From the NCBI GenBank assembly GCA_002428495.1, contig DIWR01000011.1, positions 24,435-88,434 of the forward strand: DNA of 64,000 nucleotides. Direction: 5' to 3'. This document shows, in pieces, positions 59,230 to 64,000 of this stretch. The DNA is from Synergistaceae bacterium UBA6101. Its GTDB lineage: Bacteria > Synergistota > Synergistia > Synergistales > Synergistaceae. The notes under the pieces were generated by a model. The model ran no database searches and was not told the origin of the DNA. It worked only from the letters and a program-made list of their open reading frames with translations. Positions within the stretch are counted from its first letter, which is position 1; every line of letters starts with the position of its first letter. The translations under genes and the position numbers were made by a program.

Positions 59230-59589
59230 ATGGGAGTAAGAGAACGCATTATCGAGCTTAGGCAAGCAAACAGGCTTAATAAAACTCAGTTTGCTAAAAA
59301 GATAGGTATGCCACAACCCACATACAGTAAATATGAAAGCGGAGAAAGAAAATTTCCGCTTGAGTCGGTGTTGCAAATTGCGCGTGCCTTTAGCATCAAT
59401 CCACTGGAGCTCCTCTGGGAAGAGTTGGGGCTTTCGGGAACATCAGCTGAAAAAGATTACACGGACCCGATAATAGAAAAAACGGCGCAGCTCATGGAAG
59501 ACATGCCTCCGGAAAAACGGAGGGAAGTCTTCAACTGTGCTCAAGAAAAGAAACTCCTAACAGATCTTCTGAAACAAAAAGCAGAGTAA
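59230..59589 (+). CDS. CI-like repressor (XRE family)
   Basis: A 119-aa protein. The helix-turn-helix KTQFAKKIGMPQPTYSKYESGER is at the N-terminus; the rest is helical, without a peptidase S24 domain, so it would not self-cleave on RecA activation. It is divergent from the early operon and flanked by matching operators, as a lysogeny repressor should be. It is the first gene of a rightward operon. Confidence 0.8.
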   Translation: MGVRERIIELRQANRLNKTQFAKKIGMPQPTYSKYESGERKFPLESVLQIARAFSINPLELLWEELGLSGTSAEKDYTDPIIEKTAQLMEDMPPEKRREVFNCAQEKKLLTDLLKQKAE

Positions 59590-59602
59590 TGGAGGCATTT
59601 AA

Positions 59603-60202
59603 GTGGAGCTTGTCGGTATGATATTGGCATTTATGCTCTTCGGATCGATTCCACGGCTTCTCTCGGGAAAAATCAGGACCCCCAGGAAAATGTATATCCT
59701 GATAGCGATCGACGTAATAATAGTCATTCCAGTAATCCTTGCCACTCCAAAATCAGATCTTATAATAAGCATCATAATTTCTTTGACTCTCCTTTGTTTA
59801 ATTTTCAAAAAAGAACTGGAAGGAAATGTTGATCAAGAAGAAAATGGATGCACAGACTGCAAAGGGAAATTTAACCCTGAAAAAACTAAGGAGAGGCTTG
59901 GGGCTGTAAATAATCTCTTCATAACGATCAAGAAAAATATTAAATATATACTTGTAACGCTTATAGCGCTTTGTATCTATGTCACCCTGTACGAAAGCAT
60001 CTTCATAACAATCCCCTCATTAAAAAGACAAATTTCCAGCATGCAATACAAAATTTCAAGTTTAGAAAACGATTTTGATCGTCAATATGAAATCAAAGAA
60101 CTACGGGATGATCTGTCAAAAATAAAACTTCGGCTAATTGGGATAGAATCTGAAATCAATGTGCATGAGATGAGGATTTCAGATTTAGAAGATAATTATT
60201 AG
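59603..60202 (+). CDS. Membrane protein with C-terminal coiled coil
   Basis: A 199-aa protein from a GTG with GGAGG upstream, 13 bp after cI. About four membrane helices (MILAFMLFGSIPRLL, ILIAIDVIIVIPVIL, IISIIISLTLLCLIF, YILVTLIALCIYVTLY) are followed by a 60-residue coiled coil (MQYKISSLENDFDRQYEIKEL). Co-expressed with the repressor, so a lysogenic factor such as superinfection exclusion is plausible but unproven. Confidence 0.65.
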   Translation: MELVGMILAFMLFGSIPRLLSGKIRTPRKMYILIAIDVIIVIPVILATPKSDLIISIIISLTLLCLIFKKELEGNVDQEENGCTDCKGKFNPEKTKERLGAVNNLFITIKKNIKYILVTLIALCIYVTLYESIFITIPSLKRQISSMQYKISSLENDFDRQYEIKELRDDLSKIKLRLIGIESEINVHEMRISDLEDNY

Positions 60203-60228
60203 CTAATTACAGAAAGGAGACATGCAAG

Positions 60229-60561
60229 ATGTATTACTACGAAACAGGCCCGATAGATTACTTCTTCGGAATGCTCACGTTGGATGAATTCTTCAGCCAG
60301 GTACAAAAAGAAATCCCCGATGACCTTGAATATATCAAAGACCGCACTCTGAATGTACTGAAAGAAACCGAAGAATTTTTCCGTTACAACTCAATGTGGG
60401 AGGGAGACATCAAATGCGGTCCCTTTATATTCACGATCCCGGACCCCGATAATGCATCCTGGCAAGAAGCATTCGTCTGGAAACAGCACAACAACGGTAC
60501 ATCCTTCATTGCCTCACCCTGCCCGATCCTATGGCTTAAGGAATACAGGCTCAACAAATAG
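60229..60561 (+). CDS. Hypothetical lysogenic-operon protein
   Basis: A 110-aa soluble, acidic protein (YFFGMLTLDEFFSQVQKEIP, FTIPDPDNASWQEAF), behind AGGAG. No family recognised. It lies between the membrane protein and the 144-aa gene, same strand. Confidence 0.55.
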   Translation: MYYYETGPIDYFFGMLTLDEFFSQVQKEIPDDLEYIKDRTLNVLKETEEFFRYNSMWEGDIKCGPFIFTIPDPDNASWQEAFVWKQHNNGTSFIASPCPILWLKEYRLNK

Positions 60562-60577
60562 ATAGAGGAGAAAAAGT

Positions 60578-61012
60578 ATGGGACTTTTTGATTTTTTAAT
60601 ACAAAAAAACGAAAAGCAAAATGAGTCCGATATTATTGACCAGTGCCAACAATCAATTGAAAAGATACGCAGTGATTTTTCCTACATAGCTGAATTTTCA
60701 GATCTAGATTGGTTTTTTGATGGCTTGAGTAAAAAAATTAAAGATCAGCAAGACACTGTTCGTAAAAATTTAATCAGCGATAAAATCTTGCCTAAAAACT
60801 TTATTCTGTCCAATATATCCAGCATGACATTAGACCTGTTGTTATCCGGTCAGTGCTGTATGTATCGAGGGGCACTGAACATGGAAGGCCAAGACTTAAA
60901 AAGGCTGTACATATATTCAAACACCGAATTGGTAAAAACTGGCTTCATGTCTCAAAAAAATGCCAAGGATGACGAAGACTATCTGAATGAACAGCTAAGG
61001 CTATTGGGATAA
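60578..61012 (+). CDS. Hypothetical lysogenic-operon protein
   Basis: A 144-aa charged, helical protein (MGLFDFLIQKNEKQNESDII ... DWFFDGLSKKIKDQQDTV), behind GAGGAG. No family recognised. AT-rich codon use compared with the structural genes. Confidence 0.55.
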   Translation: MGLFDFLIQKNEKQNESDIIDQCQQSIEKIRSDFSYIAEFSDLDWFFDGLSKKIKDQQDTVRKNLISDKILPKNFILSNISSMTLDLLLSGQCCMYRGALNMEGQDLKRLYIYSNTELVKTGFMSQKNAKDDEDYLNEQLRLLG

Positions 61013-61050
61013 TAAAATAATATCTTTGTAAACCAAAGGAGGCTACCGGC

Positions 61051-61269
61051 ATGAAAAAGCTTTTAACTGCTTTCGTTGTCATCCTTCTTTTGTTCACTTC
61101 CATCGCGGCGGCTTCAGGCCCCTACGTTGCATCAAAGCTGCGGGAGCCCTTCCATTACACTTCCTGCAAATGGGCAAAGAAAATAGACCCGGAAAACATC
61201 GTCTACTATCAAACAAGAGAAGCCGCGATCGCCGACGGCCACAGGCCATGTAAAGTCTGCAAACCATAA
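61051..61269 (+). CDS. Secreted Ada-type zinc-binding protein
   Basis: A 72-aa protein with a signal peptide (MKKLLTAFVVILLLFTSIAAA). The mature part is FHYTSCKWAKKIDPENIVYY ... REAAIADGHRPCKVCKP, the Cys4-type metal-binding fold of Ada N-domains, here exported. Such modules often accompany secreted nucleases. Strong AAAGGAGG site. Confidence 0.7.
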   Translation: MKKLLTAFVVILLLFTSIAAASGPYVASKLREPFHYTSCKWAKKIDPENIVYYQTREAAIADGHRPCKVCKP

Positions 61270-61315
61270 GAAAAACAAAAGCACCAAAATCTCAAAAAAT
61301 AAAGGAGGAAGCAAT

Positions 61316-61516
61316 ATGGCAGCTAATCCAATAATTAAAATTTACTGCAAATATAACGATGAAAATGATAGTTACAAATGGGTTGCAACCGTGGATGACG
61401 GTAACGAAATAAGTATATCTGAAGCATATGCGATATGCCAAGAAAAGTTAGATCAGCTTGCTGATGAGTTAATTGCTGAACAAAACAAAAGAAACAATGC
61501 ATCGTATGAAAGATAA
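61316..61516 (+). CDS. Small hypothetical protein
   Basis: A 66-aa acidic, helical protein (YAICQEKLDQLADELIAEQN), last gene of the repressor operon, with AAAGGAGGA upstream. Function unknown. Confidence 0.5.
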   Translation: MAANPIIKIYCKYNDENDSYKWVATVDDGNEISISEAYAICQEKLDQLADELIAEQNKRNNASYER

Positions 61517-61552
61517 TATCCTTCTTTCAATTACAAAATAAGTCGATCAAAA

Positions 61553-61580
61553 GAGAGCCCTTTAAGGGCTCCCTTCTTTA
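61553..61580. terminator. Bidirectional terminator between the lysogenic operon and integrase
   Basis: GAGCCC pairs with GGGCTC around TTTAA, with U-rich sequence on both sides. It ends the rightward repressor operon and the leftward integrase gene. Confidence 0.75.
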
Positions 61581-61592
61581 TAAAATATCACT

Positions 61593-62756
61593 CTATTTTA
61601 CTTCTCTCAGCCCATCCAAATAATCCGCATACCACTGCATCATTTTTATCCTCTCAGGAAGATACTGCGCATAATTATAGGCAGCCCTTATGTCGTCGTT
61701 GCCAGGCACATGCGCCAGCTGCCGCTCGATCGCGTCTCCAGTCCATAATCCAGATTCATTAAGGATCGTGCTGGCCATGCTGCGGAACCCGTGGGCCGTC
61801 ATCTGCTCCGGGCCGAAACCCAGAGACCTTATGGCCACCCTCACGGTATCAGCGGACATAGGAATATGCGGACCCCGCTCGGACGGGAACACAAATTGAG
61901 ACCTGTTGTCTGCTGCTTCCAGGATTGACTTCTGATTCTTCAGCACATCCATTGCCTGCCTGGAAAGCGGCACCAGGTGTATCCGGCGCATCTTCATGCG
62001 CTCCGCCGGGATCCTCCACTCTGCGCGGTCAAAATCGATCTCACTCCAAAGAGTTCCCCGGATCTCGCCCGGACGGCAGAAAGTATAGGCCGAAAAGAGC
62101 ATCGCATTTCTGACCTTCGGCTGCCGGTAATAATATATTTTCGTCATCAGATCCGCCACGTCGCGCGGATCCGTCACGGACGCCATATGTTTATGCCGGA
62201 CAGATATGATCACATCGCCGGTCCCGGACGTAGGATCGTAGACAAGGGCATGCAGGCCGATGCCGTAGCGGAACACTTGCTTATATATACTCAGTATTCT
62301 GTGCGACGTATCTATATATCCCTTCTCCTGGATACTTTTGATAACAGACGTTATCTCTCCCGGCTTAATATCCGCAGCGGATCTGTTGATAAATGGCGGC
62401 AGGACATACTGCTGTATGCGCCCTTCGACAGTCCGGGAATAACTCGGCGCCTTCGAGGCGATCTTAACCTTGTACCAGTCCCAGACAAGCTCTGAAAATT
62501 TTAAGTTATATGGGACATCTCCAAGGGAAATATCGACAGATCTCCTCTTGTCAGCGCAGGCATGCCTGGCTTCCTTCAATGACAGCTCCGGGTATTTCCC
62601 CAAAAGAAATTTTCTTCTTTTATTGTGCTGTTTAAAAATAAGCCACCAGTACTTATGGCCTGCAGGAACGACCTCAATGTATAAACCGTCTCCAATCAGA
62701 CGCATATACCTCTTATCTGCCGGCTGCAGAGCGCGAACTTCCTTATCGGTCATCAT
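61593..62756 (-). CDS. int: Tyrosine site-specific integrase (P4-type)
   Basis: A 387-aa protein. N-terminal DUF4102-like arm-binding region (LYIEVVPAGHKYWWLIFKQ), then the catalytic domain: first Arg in TFCRPGEIRGTLW, HxxR in TAHGFRSMAST, and the tyrosine near AAYNYAQYLPER. This family uses tRNA/tmRNA 3' ends. It starts 7 bp after GGAGG and lies 180 bp inside attR. Confidence 0.92.
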   Translation of the reverse strand: MMTDKEVRALQPADKRYMRLIGDGLYIEVVPAGHKYWWLIFKQHNKRRKFLLGKYPELSLKEARHACADKRRSVDISLGDVPYNLKFSELVWDWYKVKIASKAPSYSRTVEGRIQQYVLPPFINRSAADIKPGEITSVIKSIQEKGYIDTSHRILSIYKQVFRYGIGLHALVYDPTSGTGDVIISVRHKHMASVTDPRDVADLMTKIYYYRQPKVRNAMLFSAYTFCRPGEIRGTLWSEIDFDRAEWRIPAERMKMRRIHLVPLSRQAMDVLKNQKSILEAADNRSQFVFPSERGPHIPMSADTVRVAIRSLGFGPEQMTAHGFRSMASTILNESGLWTGDAIERQLAHVPGNDDIRAAYNYAQYLPERIKMMQWYADYLDGLREVK

Positions 62757-62799
62757 AGTGATTCCTCCAAAGGCTGTATATGACTGTGTTTAGACCCTC

Positions 62800-62842
62800 A
62801 AAGGTCACTATAACCTCATTTTATGGAGCTATAGTGACCTTT
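62800..62842. promoter_or_regulatory. 13-bp inverted repeat between int and attR
   Basis: AAAGGTCACTATA (62800-62812) and its exact complement TATAGTGACCTTT (62830-62842), 17 bp apart. One arm overlaps the right candidate arm-type site. Likely integrase/excisionase binding or int autoregulation. Confidence 0.6.
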
Positions 62843-62852
62843 ATAGAACACC
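62829..62852. other. Candidate integrase arm-type site, right
   Basis: Counterpart of the left site at 22750-22773, same orientation, 22 of 24 bases equal, 88 bp from the attR core. Confidence 0.55.
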
Positions 62853-62929
62853 TTAGTCTCAATAAGGTTCATTCTAGTCTATTAACCTTCATCAGTCAAA
62901 GGAGAAAATAAATCCCGAAAAAGCAAGGC

Positions 62930-63016
62930 TCTTAGCCAGCTTTATCTATCTTTCCCTAAAAAAAATAGACCCTTCAAGAGGGTCTATTAAGATAGTTGGT
63001 GGAGACGCGGAGATTC
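62930..63016. repeat. attR: direct repeat within the functional ssrA gene
   Basis: 77 bp (62940-63016) identical to attL. It supplies the current tmRNA 3' end and terminator, so integration restored an intact gene with phage-borne sequence. Confidence 0.93.
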
Positions 63017-63351
63017 GAACTCCGGTCCAACAGGGGCCAATCTGGGAGGCACTACGAGTGTAGTCTCTGTTTTAATTTCGGATCTGCGGCTCCCAAAGAC
63101 AGGATCCGCATTTCCCAGCCTTCCCTAGAGTCTTGAACCTCTCCCAGAAAGCGCTGAAGAGATCCCAGTCATCTTTGTGACACTCTTCTAAAGCCCGATG
63201 ACGGAAGCTTTAGAGAGCGCGCCGCTTACTTAAGCAGCGAGTGCGTAATCGTTATTGACGATTATTGTTTTGGAGCCGGATTTACGAGGATTCCCCATCC
63301 TCGACCCGCTCCTCCCGATCCTCCAACCTGCTGTCGAAACCATACGTCCCC
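62997..63351 (-). ncRNA. ssrA: Transfer-messenger RNA
   Basis: A 355-nt RNA. The 5' end GGGGACGUAUGGUUUCGAC (63351 downward) and the 3' end with T-loop UUCGAAU and acceptor ...CGUCUCC-A-CCA (62997) are canonical, and the two ends pair. The tag reads (V)NNDYALAA, from a GTC resume codon at 63259-63257 to TAA at 63232-63230. It rescues stalled ribosomes together with SmpB, encoded just upstream. The terminator hairpin with a U run follows at 62963-62986 and lies within attR. Confidence 0.95.
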
Positions 63352-63399
63352 TTATGAACGAGCCTGATGTTCCGAGCCCGCTTTCAATACTGCAGATGA

Positions 63400-63876
63400 T
63401 CAGCTTTCGCGCGACCTGTTGCGGATAGCCCGCTCCATTTCGCGGTTGGCGTCCTTCTCTGCTGCAGTATCTCTTTTGTCATGGAGCTGCTTGCCTTTTG
63501 CTACTGCAATTTCGCACTTCGCCCATCTTCCCTGTTTGATGTAAATCTTCAGTGGCACGAGCGTAAGACCCTTTTCTCTTGTTTTTGCCAGAAGTTTCCT
63601 GATCTCAGACTTGTGTACGAGAAGTTTCCTGGGCCTCAAAGGTTCCTTGTTGTAGTAGCTTCCCTTTTCGTAGGGCGATATGTGAACGTTGTAAAGCCAT
63701 AACTCTCCGTTCTCTACCCTGGCGTATCCGTCCTTGAGGTTTATCTGGCCTTCCCTTACTGATTTGATCTCTGTTCCCGAAAGGACCAGTCCGGCTTCAA
63801 AAGACTCTACTATGAAATACTCATGCCGCGCTTTACGGTTTTGAGCGACGGTCTTATCCTCAGGCACAGAAACCAC
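63400..63876 (-). CDS. smpB: SsrA-binding protein
   Basis: A 158-aa protein of standard length. AQNRKARHEYFIVESFEAGL, GTEIKSVREGQINLKDGYA and HISPYEKGSY are SmpB signatures, and the C-terminal basic tail (REMERAIRNRSRES) enters the mRNA channel. It binds tmRNA for trans-translation. It lies 48 bp upstream of ssrA, same strand. Confidence 0.96.
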   Translation of the reverse strand: MVSVPEDKTVAQNRKARHEYFIVESFEAGLVLSGTEIKSVREGQINLKDGYARVENGELWLYNVHISPYEKGSYYNKEPLRPRKLLVHKSEIRKLLAKTREKGLTLVPLKIYIKQGRWAKCEIAVAKGKQLHDKRDTAAEKDANREMERAIRNRSRES

Positions 63877-63941
63877 CTCACTTGAAGACTATATCAGATT
63901 GAACAGCGATAGTCAAATACGGAAAATTGCTGAAAAACAAA

Positions 63942-63965
63942 ACCCCCGGCATTTGCCGGAGGCAT
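63942..63965 (-). terminator. Terminator after the tRNA
   Basis: On minus CCTCCGGC-AAAT-GCCGGGGG is followed by UUUUGUUUUU. It lies directly after the tRNA 3' end. Confidence 0.75.
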
Positions 63966-63975
63966 TATTTCGAGA

Positions 63976-64000
63976 TGGTCGGGGCGAGAAGATTTGAACT
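63976..64000 (-). tRNA. tRNA 3' end, cut by the window, probably tRNA-Pro
   Basis: Minus strand gives T-loop UUCAAAU, T-stem CUUCU, acceptor CGCCCCG, discriminator A and encoded CCA. The implied 5' acceptor CGGGGCG is the usual start of tRNA-Pro. The anticodon is outside the window. Confidence 0.75.

Larger units (their letters stand above)
22608..63016. mobile_element. Temperate podovirus prophage integrated in ssrA
   Basis: The element is bounded by an 87-bp direct repeat, and one repeat unit to the next is 40,322 bp. It contains integrase, repressor and early operon with primase-helicase, iteron origin, terminase, portal, capsid, T7-like tail and internal virion proteins, tailspike and lysis genes, so all modules of a functional phage are visible. 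The head genes (Bbp16/Bbp19-like, capsid) resemble BPP-1-type phages; the tail-tube, gp13/gp14 and fibre genes resemble T7-type. No phage RNA polymerase is seen. No gene appears frameshifted, so it may be inducible. Confidence 0.93.

Overview
The window is bacterial chromosome carrying one complete-looking prophage. The host is most likely an anaerobic Gram-negative bacterium of the Synergistota. This is inferred from the gene set, not from a database search: an NfnAB/sulfide dehydrogenase pair, a selenocysteine glutaredoxin, a gatCAB-ligA-lysS-dus-coaX-comEC-comEA-miaB cluster and an acetyl-type MetA. Moderate GC with ATG/GTG/TTG starts and strong GGAGG ribosome sites is typical throughout.

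Host left arm (1-22,607). A pgi fragment and a UGA-containing glutaredoxin lie on the minus strand. nfnAB follows on the plus strand from its own promoter. An MFS transporter and an EF-G paralogue come next on the minus strand. A long minus-strand run, miaB > comEA > comEC > coaX > dus > lysS > ligA > gatC > gatA > gatB, has short gaps or overlaps and looks like one or two operons for tRNA charging and modification, DNA ligation and uptake. A secreted protein and a double-CDGSH Fe-S protein are on the plus strand. metA is preceded by what reads as a complete ribosome-mediated attenuator: promoter, 30-codon Met-rich leader peptide, antiterminator and terminator. A YefM/YoeB toxin-antitoxin pair with its own operator ends this arm.

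Prophage (about 40.3 kb, 22,608-63,016). It is integrated into the 3' end of ssrA (tmRNA). Both ends carry an 87-bp direct repeat (one mismatch, 77 bp identical) containing the tmRNA 3' end and its terminator. The tyrosine integrase lies beside attR. From the right, a CI-like repressor and a lysogenic accessory operon run rightward (59,230-61,516). The early operon runs leftward: a Toprim paralogue, Cro-like regulators, many small proteins and a Toprim-VirE primase/helicase. An iteron cluster around an AT-rich core (50,611-50,924) is the likely replication origin. Late genes then run leftward: regulator, terminase, portal, scaffold, capsid, tail tube, internal virion proteins (one of 2375 aa), tail fibre, tailspike and lysis cassette. 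Virion proteins combine BPP-1-like head genes with T7-like tail and ejection genes, so this is a temperate podovirus. A plus-strand cassette at 36,406-37,014 interrupts the late genes and encodes a PBECR-type nuclease followed by a candidate structured RNA with its own promoter and terminator.

Host right arm (62,997-64,000). ssrA, smpB and the 3' end of a tRNA (probably tRNA-Pro) lie on the minus strand.

Most notable candidates: the metA leader-peptide attenuator, the PBECR nuclease plus structured-RNA cassette, the iteron origin, the repressor-linked accessory operon, and the polyvalent 2375-aa ejection protein.
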